From positions 176,279 through 240,278 of the forward strand of contig JAZNNQ010000001.1 of the NCBI GenBank assembly GCA_045580305.1: a DNA stretch of 64,000 bases, written 5' to 3'. This DNA comes from RGIG7332 sp045580305. Lineage in GTDB: Bacteria > Bacillota > Clostridia > Oscillospirales > JAAYXM01. Of this stretch, positions 51,674-61,052 are shown one piece after another. The position numbers and the translations under genes were made by a program. The notes below the pieces were generated by a model. It had not been told where the DNA came from. It saw only the letters and a program-made list of their open reading frames with translations, and ran no database searches. Position 1 is the stretch's first letter. Every line of letters begins with the position of its first letter.

Positions 51674-53513
51674 ATTCTTTTTCCTCAAACTGACTGTTGT
51701 AAAGTTCGGCATAGAAGCCGCCCTTTTCAAGTAGCGCCTCGTGTGTACCGCTTTCTACGATATCACCCTCGTGCATAACCAGTATCAAATCGGCATTTTT
51801 AATAGTCGATAACCTATGTGCAATTACAAAGGATGTTCGGTTTTTCATAAGTTCATCCATCGCCCTCTGGATAACAAGCTCCGTTCGTGTATCTACCGAG
51901 CTTGTGGCCTCATCCAGAATAAGCATCGGCTTATCCGCTATCATTGCGCGTGCAATGGTAAGCTGCTGCTTCTGGCCTTGGGATAGATTCACATGGTCAT
52001 TTAATACCGTGTCATAGCCCTTTGATAAGGTGCGTACAAAGTGATCAATACCCACCGCCTTGCAGGCACGAATCATTTTTTCATCGGTCACATTTTCGGT
52101 GCAGTAGACCAAATTCTCGCGCACAGTGCCCTCAAACAGCCATGTATCCTGCAGCACCATACAGAACTTATCGTGCACCTGTTCACGGGTCATATCGCGA
52201 ATGGATATTCCGTCTATCTTAATATCACCGCTTAAAATCTCGTGGAAACGCATAAGCAGGTTGACCATCGTGGTTTTTCCCGCACCGGTGGGACCTACGA
52301 TTGCAATTTTTTGACCGGGCATAGCTGAAGCTGAAAAATCATTGATTACAATTTTGTCGGAGCCTTCGTAACCGAATTTGACATGCTCAAAGGTGACCGC
52401 TCCCTTGGTTTCGGTGTCCTCACCGCGCTTAGCGTCCTCATTTTCCATTTCCTCAGCCTCTAAGAACTCGAACACGCGCTCACCTGCCGCCGCGCCCGAC
52501 TGCATTGATTGGGTGGCCTGCGCTATCTGATTAAGCGGCTGGGTAAAGAAGCGGATATACATCATAAACGCGACTATTACACCGAAAGAAATAAATCCGT
52601 TCAACGCTAAAAGCGCACCTACAATACTCACCGCAACATAGCCTAAATTTCCGATAAACATCATAAGCGGCATCATAAGGCCCGATAAGCTCTGCGCCTT
52701 AAAAGCGCTGTCCCTCAATGTCTTATTCATTTCATCGAAGGTGTCTTTCGCTTCCTTTTCGCCGTTATACGCCTTCATAACCGTATGGCCCGCATACATT
52801 TCTTCGATGTGTCCATTCAGCATACCGAGCCATTTTTGCTGTCTTTTAAAATACTTCTGCGAGTTCTTGGTTATGAGCCTCATCAATGAGAAGCCGAGAA
52901 TTGTAGAGATCACAGCGGTTGCGGTCATAATCACATTAGTAAAGAGCATCATTATAAACGAGCCTGCCATCAGTGTTACCGATGAAATAAGGTTTCCGAT
53001 ACTCATATTGAGTGTATGTCCTATTGTGTCCACATCGTTTGTAACGCGTGAAAGTACATCGCCTGTGGTTGTCTTGTTGTAAAACCATATAGGCAGGCGG
53101 TTAATTTTGGTAGAAATATCACGGCGTAGCATTTTCGTAATGCTCTGTGTAACCGTTGCCATAACAAAGCCCTGAACGGTGGACAAAATCGCGCTTAACA
53201 CATAAATACCCGCAAGAGTCATTCCCACAACGAAAATCGCATCCATATCAATGGCAGATTTCATTCCCGCCGTGATTATATCAGTAAGCTCTGAGATTTT
53301 GTCCGGACCTATTAAGGATAATATGGTACTTAAAAACGCACATAACACCGCGACGATGATTGCCGCCATATGTTTTTTGGAATAACCGAGTAGTTTTTTC
53401 CAAGTACCGGTAAAATCCTTGGGTTTTTCAACTATACGCATATTGCGCGCTCCCGGCCCCCTGGGCGGGCGCTGAGGAGCCTTTTGATTAAAATCGTATT
53501 CCTTGTTCTTCAT
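51672..53513 (-). CDS. ABC exporter half-transporter with canonical ATPase site
   Basis: The 613-residue half-transporter has a Pro/Arg-rich N-terminal tail, six membrane helices (residues about 45-340) and an ABC domain with GPTGAGKTT, LSQGQKQQL and the Walker B LILDEATSSVD with catalytic Glu. With the next gene it forms a TM287/288-type heterodimeric exporter for drugs, lipids or peptides. Its ATG overlaps the partner stop (TAATG). Confidence 0.9.
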   Translation of the reverse strand: MKNKEYDFNQKAPQRPPRGPGARNMRIVEKPKDFTGTWKKLLGYSKKHMAAIIVAVLCAFLSTILSLIGPDKISELTDIITAGMKSAIDMDAIFVVGMTLAGIYVLSAILSTVQGFVMATVTQSITKMLRRDISTKINRLPIWFYNKTTTGDVLSRVTNDVDTIGHTLNMSIGNLISSVTLMAGSFIMMLFTNVIMTATAVISTILGFSLMRLITKNSQKYFKRQQKWLGMLNGHIEEMYAGHTVMKAYNGEKEAKDTFDEMNKTLRDSAFKAQSLSGLMMPLMMFIGNLGYVAVSIVGALLALNGFISFGVIVAFMMYIRFFTQPLNQIAQATQSMQSGAAAGERVFEFLEAEEMENEDAKRGEDTETKGAVTFEHVKFGYEGSDKIVINDFSASAMPGQKIAIVGPTGAGKTTMVNLLMRFHEILSGDIKIDGISIRDMTREQVHDKFCMVLQDTWLFEGTVRENLVYCTENVTDEKMIRACKAVGIDHFVRTLSKGYDTVLNDHVNLSQGQKQQLTIARAMIADKPMLILDEATSSVDTRTELVIQRAMDELMKNRTSFVIAHRLSTIKNADLILVMHEGDIVESGTHEALLEKGGFYAELYNSQFEEKE

Positions 53514-55270
53514 TAGGCAAGCTCCTCCTTTGAAAGCTGTGAAAGCGCAATATTCTTGTATACCTCACAGTTTTTCATGAGCTCAGCGTGGCGGCCTATG
53601 CCAACCACCCTGCCTTCGTCAAGAACCACGATTTTATCTGCATCGCGTATTGTTCCTATGCGCTGTGCAACAATTATATGTGTGGCGTCCTTACATTTTT
53701 CATCAAGTGCTCGTCTTAACGCCTTATCGGTTTTATAATCAAGTGCAGAAAAAGAGTCATCAAAAATAAATATATCCGGTTTTCGGCATACGGCGCGGGC
53801 GATTGAAATTCGCTGACGCTGGCCGCCGGACAAATTAGTGCCGCCTTGAGCCACAAAGTCCTCATACTTGTCCTCACGGCCTTCTACAAATTCGGTAGCC
53901 TGAGCAACATCTACCGCCGCCATAACATCCGACATATCCGCGCTGCCCTCACCGTTTGAGCCGTAATCCACATTACTTGCGATAGTTCCGGAAAACAGAA
54001 TCGCTCGCTGTGAAACATAGCCTATTTTATTTCGGAGTGCTTCCTGAGTATACTCACGAACATCTATTCCGCCCACCAAAACCTGACCCTCGGTAACATC
54101 ATAAAACCGGGGGATAAGATTTACAACCGTGCTCTTACCACAGCCGGTAGCGCCGATAAATGCCACCTTTTCACCGGGTTTTACCCTGAAGGATATGTTC
54201 TCAATCACATAATCTTCGGCATCCGGATATTTAAAGCTTACATTTTTAAATTCAATTTCGCCTCTACGCTCATCGGGAACTCTGTCAACCGATCCGTCCT
54301 TGATGGATGCCTTCATATCCAGCACCTCATTGATACGCTTTGCGGAAACCAATGATCGGGGAAGCATATGTCCCACCATAATTATCATCATAAAGGACAT
54401 TACAATCTGCATTGCATATGAGGTAAATACCACCATATCGGAGAAAAGATGCATTCTCTCGGTAGCGCCCGCGGTACTGATAAGAACTGCGCCGATCCAA
54501 TACACAGCAAGAGTCAGGCCATTATTTACAAGTCCCGTTCCCGGGTGCATAAAGCTCATAACGCGGGTACCGAAAAGATGTGCACCGGTAAGTTCTTCAT
54601 TTGCACCCTCAAACTTCTCCTCCTGATATTCCTCTGCATTATATGCGCGGACAACACGAAGACCGGTTAAGTTCTCGCGGGTTATTCTGTTTAAGTTATC
54701 TGTCAATTTCTGCAGTTTCTTGAATTTCGGCGTAGCAAGGGCTAAGCAGGTGGCCATAATGAAAATTAAAACCGCAACCGCAATTAAGGTAGCAAGCGTC
54801 CAGTACCAGTTTTTATCGGCAATTTTGAACACTGCCCAAAGCGCTTTAATAGGCGCTTTGGCGATTACCTCAAGTCCCATAACTATTATCATCTGCACTT
54901 GGGTTACATCGTTTGTGGTACGGGTAATAAGGCTTGCAGTTGAAAAATTATTGATCTCCTGCATAGAAAAGCCCTGCACCTTACCGAAGAGTCTTGCACG
55001 CAGATTTGCAGAGTAATTAGACGCTACCTTAGCAACACAAATCGCGGTTGCAATTTGCGCGCAAAGGCTTCCCAGCGCACACAACAGCATCTTTCCGCCT
55101 GCAAGTAAAATAGCGTTCATTGCACTACCTTCGGTCTGTACAAGCAAGGTCACCTCCGACATATAGTCGGGCAACTTCAAATCAAGCCAGACCTGCATAA
55201 CGATAAGTGAAATCGCAAGTGCAATAAACGCCCAGTCAACACTTTTAAATTTTCTCAGCAGTTTGAACAT
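53513..55270 (-). CDS. ABC exporter half-transporter with degenerate ATPase site
   Basis: The 585-residue half-transporter has six membrane helices, then an ABC domain with GATGCGKST and LSGGQRQRI. The Walker B is IFIFDDSFSALD, with Asp in place of the catalytic Glu. One degenerate site is normal for heterodimeric exporters, and it marks this as the TM287-like half of the pair. It lies 32 bases after the methyltransferase gene. Confidence 0.9.
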   Translation of the reverse strand: MFKLLRKFKSVDWAFIALAISLIVMQVWLDLKLPDYMSEVTLLVQTEGSAMNAILLAGGKMLLCALGSLCAQIATAICVAKVASNYSANLRARLFGKVQGFSMQEINNFSTASLITRTTNDVTQVQMIIVMGLEVIAKAPIKALWAVFKIADKNWYWTLATLIAVAVLIFIMATCLALATPKFKKLQKLTDNLNRITRENLTGLRVVRAYNAEEYQEEKFEGANEELTGAHLFGTRVMSFMHPGTGLVNNGLTLAVYWIGAVLISTAGATERMHLFSDMVVFTSYAMQIVMSFMMIIMVGHMLPRSLVSAKRINEVLDMKASIKDGSVDRVPDERRGEIEFKNVSFKYPDAEDYVIENISFRVKPGEKVAFIGATGCGKSTVVNLIPRFYDVTEGQVLVGGIDVREYTQEALRNKIGYVSQRAILFSGTIASNVDYGSNGEGSADMSDVMAAVDVAQATEFVEGREDKYEDFVAQGGTNLSGGQRQRISIARAVCRKPDIFIFDDSFSALDYKTDKALRRALDEKCKDATHIIVAQRIGTIRDADKIVVLDEGRVVGIGRHAELMKNCEVYKNIALSQLSKEELA

Positions 55271-55302
55271 AAGGATACTCCTCTATTTACTAAAGTCCCC
55301 CT

Positions 55303-55881
55303 CTATTTTACCCCCGAAACAATATAAATTTCATCGTTTGATATGCAAACATCCACTTTAAAATGCGCCGCAAAGAGTTCTTTAAGCTCTTCAGACTCCA
55401 TAAGTATATTGGACACGCCCATTGCGCGCGCTTTGTGATGCGCATTTATTTTATCCCGGCTGTCCCCGTGTGCAACGGTGAGACGGCCGCCGTCTTTAAG
55501 CTTTTCCCATAGATTTTCAATAAGTCTTGCGGGATTTTCGAAATGCGGAAAGGCATTGTATACAACGCAGGCATCAAATCCGCCCATTTCAAGTTCTTCC
55601 ACATCCGCGCAGATAAATTCCACCGCCGGTGAGCTAAACTTTCCCCGCGCTATGTCTATCATCTTAGGGGATATATCAACACCGACTACCTTGCTCACAT
55701 TGCGGGCAAGGTAGTCTGGTATTAAAACGCCGGTGCCGCAAGCAACATCCAGTACGGACTTTTCCTCGGATATGCCTGAATAATCCAAAATTTTATTTAT
55801 ACGCGCATCAAAGCGGATCATTTCCTTGTCCCAGCTTGGCGCGCATTTATCGAAAAATTCAATTACCTTACTTTTTTCCAT
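55303..55881 (-). CDS. Class I SAM-dependent methyltransferase
   Basis: The 192-residue enzyme has the SAM motif VLDVACGTGVLIPDYL, VVGVDISPKMIDIARG and ACVVYNAFPHFENP, i.e. a Methyltransf_11/25-type Rossmann fold. Its substrate is unknown. It lies 5 bases after the E2-like gene and upstream of the ABC pair. Confidence 0.88.
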   Translation of the reverse strand: MEKSKVIEFFDKCAPSWDKEMIRFDARINKILDYSGISEEKSVLDVACGTGVLIPDYLARNVSKVVGVDISPKMIDIARGKFSSPAVEFICADVEELEMGGFDACVVYNAFPHFENPARLIENLWEKLKDGGRLTVAHGDSRDKINAHHKARAMGVSNILMESEELKELFAAHFKVDVCISNDEIYIVSGVK

Positions 55882-55886
55882 TGATG

Positions 55887-56747
55887 TTAGAGAACATCCT
55901 CCACCTTACTCTCAAGCCTTTCTTCCATACGAGCGGGGTTTTTAAGGAACTTCTTAAGAAGCTTGAGTGAACGGGCAAAATAGAGACCGTCACATACACG
56001 CTCATCGGAAACAAAGCCGAAACTAATACTCTTCTGAGACACAATTTCATTATCCAATGTAACAACGGGGATCTTCTTTTCCTTACCCATAGCAAGGAAA
56101 AGACCGGTTGTGCCAAATTCATAAATATGATGGAATATATGATTTATTCCAAGGGATTTTAAGTTTGTAATAAAAAGTGATGTGTGGAAAGGACTTGCCT
56201 CAATAACCGCCTTTGGCATAATATTGTGTCGGTCCATAAACATAAGGGTGTTTACGATAAGGCGAATAAGGGGTGACGGAACCCTGGTAATAACCTTAGC
56301 GAGTGTATCTGTAGAGTTATCCCCCTTGCGCTGTGTGGTTTCCCTTACCACCGCGTCGTGAATAGCGTCGGCAATCTCGTCTAAGGATTCGGTACCGTCA
56401 AAGCAGAGTTTAATTGTAGTTTCCTCCTGCTCCGTTCTGAAGGAATGATGAATAGCAAAGCTGACCCATATTTTGTTTCGTGCATAGATTTTTCCGTTCA
56501 TAATAAAACGGTTCATCTGGGGACGGAGCGCGATGGTGCGAACAGCCGCCGCGATCCAAATCTGCATATAATCAAGCTTCTTGCCCTCAGCCTCACGACG
56601 GGCAATATACTCATCCAGGCCTGCACATGCAATAGTCTCCTCAAACATTGTCATTGAGTCGGTTCGCGTTTTCATAATATATGGCATAATGCGCGCAAAA
56701 GGATCAACATTCTTTATTCGTCTTCCATCATATCGTTTTCCAAACAT
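55887..56747 (-). CDS. Stand-alone 2-oxo acid dehydrogenase E2 / CAT-like domain protein, catalytic His lost
   Basis: The 286-residue protein matches only the acyltransferase (catalytic) domain of E2 proteins and chloramphenicol acetyltransferase; there is no lipoyl or E1/E3-binding domain. The catalytic motif DHRxxDG reads DERVCDG, with Glu249 (codon GAG at 56001-56003) at the position of the essential His, while Asp253 and Gly254 remain. It is probably not a normal acyltransferase. The ATG follows AAGGGG. Confidence 0.82.
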   Translation of the reverse strand: MFGKRYDGRRIKNVDPFARIMPYIMKTRTDSMTMFEETIACAGLDEYIARREAEGKKLDYMQIWIAAAVRTIALRPQMNRFIMNGKIYARNKIWVSFAIHHSFRTEQEETTIKLCFDGTESLDEIADAIHDAVVRETTQRKGDNSTDTLAKVITRVPSPLIRLIVNTLMFMDRHNIMPKAVIEASPFHTSLFITNLKSLGINHIFHHIYEFGTTGLFLAMGKEKKIPVVTLDNEIVSQKSISFGFVSDERVCDGLYFARSLKLLKKFLKNPARMEERLESKVEDVL

Positions 56748-56777
56748 AAATTTTCCCCTTTTTTATTTATCTGATTT

Positions 56778-56806
56778 ATTCTACACTCTTTTGAATAAAT
56801 AATCAA
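56778..56806 (-). promoter_or_regulatory. Promoter of the E2-like to ABC exporter operon
   Basis: On the minus strand TTGATT (56801-56806) and TAGAAT (56778-56783) are 17 bases apart. Confidence 0.7.
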
Positions 56807-56851
56807 GTTTTACTTTTGTCTTTTTTGGTTAATTTCAAAACTTATAATCAT

Positions 56852-56887
56852 AAAACCCCTTGGGATTTTAAAATCCCAAGGGGTTTT
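56852..56887 (-). terminator. Terminator after the 36-aa protein gene
   Basis: AAAACCCCTTGGGATTTT is followed directly by its exact reverse complement (perfect 18-bp palindrome, 56852-56887). Confidence 0.85.
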
Positions 56888-56924
56888 TAGGTACATTTAT
56901 CTTATCTTTAGTATTATTAGTTTC

Positions 56925-57035
56925 TTAGCAGCACTCGTTGCCGCAGAAGCCCCAGATCACGATAATCGCAATGAGGATCACGATCCAAGTGCAATTGTTT
57001 GCGCCGAAGATACCGTTGTTGTCTTTACATAACAT
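56925..57035 (-). CDS. Small 36-aa membrane protein, YjcZ-like
   Basis: This short gene (ATG at 57035, stop at 56925-56927) encodes 36 residues: an N-terminal MLCKDNNGIFGANNC, one hydrophobic segment WIVILIAIIVIWGF and a Cys-rich end CGNECC. The ATG is 9 bases from a strong AGGAGG (57045-57050), and the terminator at 56852-56887 follows. Its make-up resembles the YjcZ/YnaM-type small spore-associated proteins, but this is from composition and not a search. It is separate from the MATE gene. Confidence 0.75.
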   Translation of the reverse strand: MLCKDNNGIFGANNCTWIVILIAIIVIWGFCGNECC

Positions 57036-57099
57036 AAGGGAAAACCTCCTAAAAGTAATCTCACTTTATATTATGCTACAAACAAATTTTGGTTACGGC

Positions 57100-58491
57100 T
57101 TAAACCCTATGGCTCATCCATTTATCGCCCCGCATACGCAAGGTGGCAAATATCATTCGCATAATCTGGTCGATGAAAAGGCCTATCCACGCGCCCACAA
57201 GGCCCAATCCTACCGGGTAGCACAGCACCCAGCTTATCGCAGGGCGCACAATTGCAAGGTTTATCATAGAAACAAGTGCCATATATTTTGCATCTCCCGC
57301 ACCTCGTAAGCATCCGCCGTATATTACCTGCGGCACCTGGAAAAATACGGTGGCAACCGATATTGGCAAAAGCTGCATACACAGTGATAACACGGTTGTA
57401 TCGTCGGTGTAAAGTGAATACATAATCTTTCCCGTGCCGAAATAGAAAGCGGCGATGACAAGGGTCAAAGCTATGCCTATCCGCAGAGTTGCTCTCGCAT
57501 AAATTCGGGCAAGATCCCGTCGTTTTTCACCCAAGCTCTGCCCTACAAGAGCGATAGAAGCGGCGCTCAAGCCGTCGCCAAATGCGAAGGACAGGCTAAG
57601 CACATTAATTGCAATCTGATGTGCTGCAAAAGGTGTTGTGCCGAGATCTGCAATAATTCGGGAATAGAGCAAAAAGCCTATTCTCATAAATACCTGCTCG
57701 GTCAGCGTACTTGAGCCTAAACTCAATATACTTGAAATGGTTTCCTTATCGAATTTTATCCTTCGCACACCACGCAGCGTGAGGAAACTGTTTTTCCGCA
57801 TAACCGAGAATATACTCATTCCGCAGCCTACGATAATTCCTATAACCGTCGCGATTGCAGCGCCTCTTATTCCAAGCCGTGGGAAGCCTAAATTACCGCC
57901 GATAAGAAGATAATTCAGCACTACATTCACAAGGTTTGCAACAATATTGGTACGCATCGAAATTTTGGTATTGCCCGCACCGCGCTGAGCCGCGTTTATC
58001 ACAAGCATTATTACCTGGAATATCATACCCGCGACTATTATCTTAAAATACGATGCTGCAAGGTCGTGTGTATCCGCCTTCGTGCCCGCGAGACGAAGGA
58101 TCGGATCGGTAAACACTATACACAGTGTCGAGATAACAGCGGCAAGACATACCACAATAACCAACGCCTGAACAAGCACTCGCTGGGCACTTTCTTTATC
58201 ATTCTGTCCCCTTCTGTGAGCAACAATGGCACTTATGGCCACATTGAGCGACATAAAGAGCGCCAGCGCTATAAATTTAGGCTGAGTGGTAAGACCAACA
58301 GCAGCAATAGCTTCAGGGCCTATCGTTCCCACCATCATCATATCGATCATACCCACCATAAAGACCAGTACGGACTCCATAACCGCGGGCCATGCGATTT
58401 TTATAGTTTTATTTATTATCTGTTTACCCTGCGGGATTTCGCCCTCAAGAGCTACCCCGCGGGATAAGCTTTTTGCATCAAAAAGCTTCAT
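57100..58491 (-). CDS. MATE-family multidrug efflux transporter
   Basis: The 463-residue protein has twelve membrane helices and MATE-type repeats, with MVGMIDMMMVGTIGPEAIAAVGL and the second-half NVLSLSFAFGDGLSAASIALVGQ. It exports cationic drugs using a sodium or proton gradient. The ATG follows GGTGATG. It lies 37 bases after recD2 and may be co-transcribed with it. Confidence 0.93.
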   Translation of the reverse strand: MKLFDAKSLSRGVALEGEIPQGKQIINKTIKIAWPAVMESVLVFMVGMIDMMMVGTIGPEAIAAVGLTTQPKFIALALFMSLNVAISAIVAHRRGQNDKESAQRVLVQALVIVVCLAAVISTLCIVFTDPILRLAGTKADTHDLAASYFKIIVAGMIFQVIMLVINAAQRGAGNTKISMRTNIVANLVNVVLNYLLIGGNLGFPRLGIRGAAIATVIGIIVGCGMSIFSVMRKNSFLTLRGVRRIKFDKETISSILSLGSSTLTEQVFMRIGFLLYSRIIADLGTTPFAAHQIAINVLSLSFAFGDGLSAASIALVGQSLGEKRRDLARIYARATLRIGIALTLVIAAFYFGTGKIMYSLYTDDTTVLSLCMQLLPISVATVFFQVPQVIYGGCLRGAGDAKYMALVSMINLAIVRPAISWVLCYPVGLGLVGAWIGLFIDQIMRMIFATLRMRGDKWMSHRV

Positions 58492-58528
58492 AATTACATC
58501 ACCAAGTTAGATTATATACCTTAGATTT

Positions 58529-60742
58529 TCAGTTTACAATATTGGTTTCTATTCTGCGCTTCAAGGCACTATATCTGTTGCGCGCCTTGTTATTTTCCAC
58601 CATTGTCCCTATGGTGCCGGGATTGCTGACTATTACGAGAAGTTCCTTCGCTCTCGTGATTGCCGTGTATAAAACACTTCTGTGCAAAAGACTTCTCGAG
58701 CCACCGTAAGCAGCAAAAACCACAGCGCGGAATTCACTTCCCTGTGCCTTATGTACGGTCATTGCATATGCCAGTTCAAGCTCATTAAGCATAGAAAATG
58801 CATAGTGACAGATTTTATCATCAAATCTGACACTGAGGCACTCTTCTCTCACATCAATACTTATTATTTCACCCACATCGCCGTTGAACATACCAAGGCC
58901 ATTTTCACTGCCATCCACGCTGTACCATGGCAAATCATAATTGTTTCTTATCTGCATTACCCTGTCGCCCTCACGGAAAAGCCTTTCGCCGATGCGCTTT
59001 TCATTCTTTTCCTTGTCCGGCGGGTTCAGCGCCTCCTGCAATTTACGATTTAACACCATAGTTCCAACCTCAAATTTTCGGCTGGGAGTGAGCACCTGGA
59101 TTTGATTTGCGGGAATTTTCATATTTTTCGGCAGACGATTTACACATAAATCCACCACCGTGTCAACTACCGGATTAACACCTTCCCGCCGCAGGAAGAA
59201 TAAATCTGTGCCCTCTCTGGAAAAATCCGGATACTCGCCGTTATTTATAGCGTGAGCACCGACAACGATGTTACTTTTAGCCGCCTGGCGGAATATCTCG
59301 GTAAGGGTTACCGTGGGGACAAATTCGGAATTAACCAGATCCTTTAAAATATTACCCGCTCCAATTGATGGTAACTGATCCGCGTCCCCCACAAGAATAA
59401 GTCTGCAATCCGACGGCAGAGCATCAAGAGTTGCCTGCATCAGCATTAGGTCAACCATTGAAACCTCGTCTAAAATAAGCACATCGGTATCCAGCGGATT
59501 TTCGTGATTTACGCCGAAACACGGGAATGCCCCACCCTCTGAATAATCCATTTCAAGCATACGGTGAATGGTTTTTGCCTCCATACCGCAAAACTCACTC
59601 ATCTTCTTTGCTGCGCGACCGGTTGGTGCTGCCAGCTGGACTCTTAGGTTCATGTGCTTAAACAAATCGAGAATTCCTCGAATTACCGTGGTCTTACCGG
59701 TACCCGGGCCACCGGTAAGCACCATTACCGCATTATTTGCCGCGGTGGATATGGCAATTCTCTGCATCGGTGCATAGGTTATGCCGTGGCTTCTCTCAAT
59801 TTTATCTATGGTGTCGTCCATATTGACCTTAACCTTAGGTTGATGCGCCATAATACGCACCAAACGGTCGGCAATATAGCTTTCAGCCGCGTATAAATGA
59901 GCAAGATAAACCGCAAACTCACCGTTTATCTCCTCAATTACCACCGCGCCGTCTTCATAAAGACCATCTATCGTATCTTCAACAAGCTCGATATCAACCT
60001 CTATCAAATCAGCCGTTGCAGCGGCTAATTTTCTTCTGGGAATAAAGGCGTGCCCGCCCTCGGCGTTATAGGAAAGTTCGTATAACACAGCAGCCTCAAC
60101 GCGCTCTAAAGAATCGCCGCTCATACCCATTTTTTCCGCCAGCTTGTCCGCCTTTGAAAATTCAACGCCCAGTTCCATATTGGTAAGAAGATAAGGATTG
60201 TCGCGTATCAGCCCGATAGACGCCATTCCGTAAAGTGAGTACAAACGCAGAGCAATAGACGGCTCTAAATCATTTTCAACCAAAAACTCGATAAGCCTTG
60301 ATATGGCATTCTGCATCTGGAAATCCTTTGATATTTCCTCCGCTTTTCGTATAGTGATACCTTGTATCTCGGTCAAGCTCATAGGGTCGTTTTCAATTAC
60401 ATCAAAGGCATTTTTCCCAAAGCGCTCAACAATTTTAACCGCGGTCTTTCTGCCGATACCGCGAATAGTACCCGAGGATAAATATTCCAAAATTGCGCCC
60501 TCGGTAGCAGGCAGGCTTCGCTCGCATTCTTCAATTTTAAATTGCTCACCATAGGATGGGTGGCGGATCCATAAGCCGGAAAGAGTCAGATGCTCGCCTA
60601 CTCCCACACGGGGAACACAACCTACCGCAGTCAGCGACTCACCGCCCGAGGTATTAAGGCGCAGCACAGCATAGCCGTTATCGTCGTTGCGGAAGATAAC
60701 AGCCTCGCACACTCCTTCAATTTTGATCAGCTCTTGTGACAT
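58529..60742 (-). CDS. recD2: ATP-dependent RecD2-type DNA helicase
   Basis: The 737-residue SF1B helicase has an N-terminal OB-like and helix-hairpin-helix region (GIGRKTAVKIVERFG), Walker A GGPGTGKTTVIRG, motif II LDEVSMVDL, QFQVLTP-type QIQVLTPSRK and the C-terminal VHKAQGSEF motif. It acts in DNA recombination and repair independent of RecBC. The start is uncertain: ATG at 60742 or TTG at 60751, both overlapping the end of the upstream gene; GGAGG lies 12 bases from the ATG. Confidence 0.95.
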   Translation of the reverse strand: MSQELIKIEGVCEAVIFRNDDNGYAVLRLNTSGGESLTAVGCVPRVGVGEHLTLSGLWIRHPSYGEQFKIEECERSLPATEGAILEYLSSGTIRGIGRKTAVKIVERFGKNAFDVIENDPMSLTEIQGITIRKAEEISKDFQMQNAISRLIEFLVENDLEPSIALRLYSLYGMASIGLIRDNPYLLTNMELGVEFSKADKLAEKMGMSGDSLERVEAAVLYELSYNAEGGHAFIPRRKLAAATADLIEVDIELVEDTIDGLYEDGAVVIEEINGEFAVYLAHLYAAESYIADRLVRIMAHQPKVKVNMDDTIDKIERSHGITYAPMQRIAISTAANNAVMVLTGGPGTGKTTVIRGILDLFKHMNLRVQLAAPTGRAAKKMSEFCGMEAKTIHRMLEMDYSEGGAFPCFGVNHENPLDTDVLILDEVSMVDLMLMQATLDALPSDCRLILVGDADQLPSIGAGNILKDLVNSEFVPTVTLTEIFRQAAKSNIVVGAHAINNGEYPDFSREGTDLFFLRREGVNPVVDTVVDLCVNRLPKNMKIPANQIQVLTPSRKFEVGTMVLNRKLQEALNPPDKEKNEKRIGERLFREGDRVMQIRNNYDLPWYSVDGSENGLGMFNGDVGEIISIDVREECLSVRFDDKICHYAFSMLNELELAYAMTVHKAQGSEFRAVVFAAYGGSRSLLHRSVLYTAITRAKELLVIVSNPGTIGTMVENNKARNRYSALKRRIETNIVN

Positions 60743-61004
60743 ATTTTTCAAATTCCTCCGGTGATATGACCTTTATGTTTTCATCAACAATACCCTCAAG
60801 GTCAAGAGTAGTAACCACAATAACCTGGTTAAAAAGGGATTTAAGCATTTTTGCATTGCAGACCGTGTCTAACGGATCTTCGCTTACAATAACGCCGGTT
60901 ATGTAAGTGTTTTTCCCGCGTTTGGGAAAAAATACGGCAAAAAAAGTCGCTATAATACCGACACAACACAAAAAAGCAACTATTCCATCCAATAAAATCA
61001 TCAT
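60717..61004 (-). CDS. Small membrane protein of unknown function
   Basis: The 95-residue protein has one N-terminal membrane segment (GIVAFLCCVGIIATFFAVFF), then a short basic turn and a soluble alpha/beta tail (VIVVTTLDLEGIVDENIKVI). No family is recognised. The ATG at 61004 is 7 bases from AGGTG, which lies in the 3' arm of the hairpin at 61005-61050. The end overlaps the recD2 start, so it may be translated with recD2. Confidence 0.65.
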   Translation of the reverse strand: MMILLDGIVAFLCCVGIIATFFAVFFPKRGKNTYITGVIVSEDPLDTVCNAKMLKSLFNQVIVVTTLDLEGIVDENIKVISPEEFEKYVTRADQN

Positions 61005-61050
61005 AAAAGCTCACCTCTTAAAACCATTTTATGCGGTAAGGTGAGCCTTT
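61005..61050 (-). terminator. Hairpin before the 95-aa gene containing its SD
   Basis: On the minus strand AAAGGCTCACCT (61050-61039) pairs with AGGTGAGCTTTT (61016-61005) including one G-U pair, around a 22-base loop. It can terminate the upstream small-export gene; its 3' arm holds the AGGTGA SD of the next gene, whose ATG follows immediately. Confidence 0.75.
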
Positions 61051-61052
61051 GT

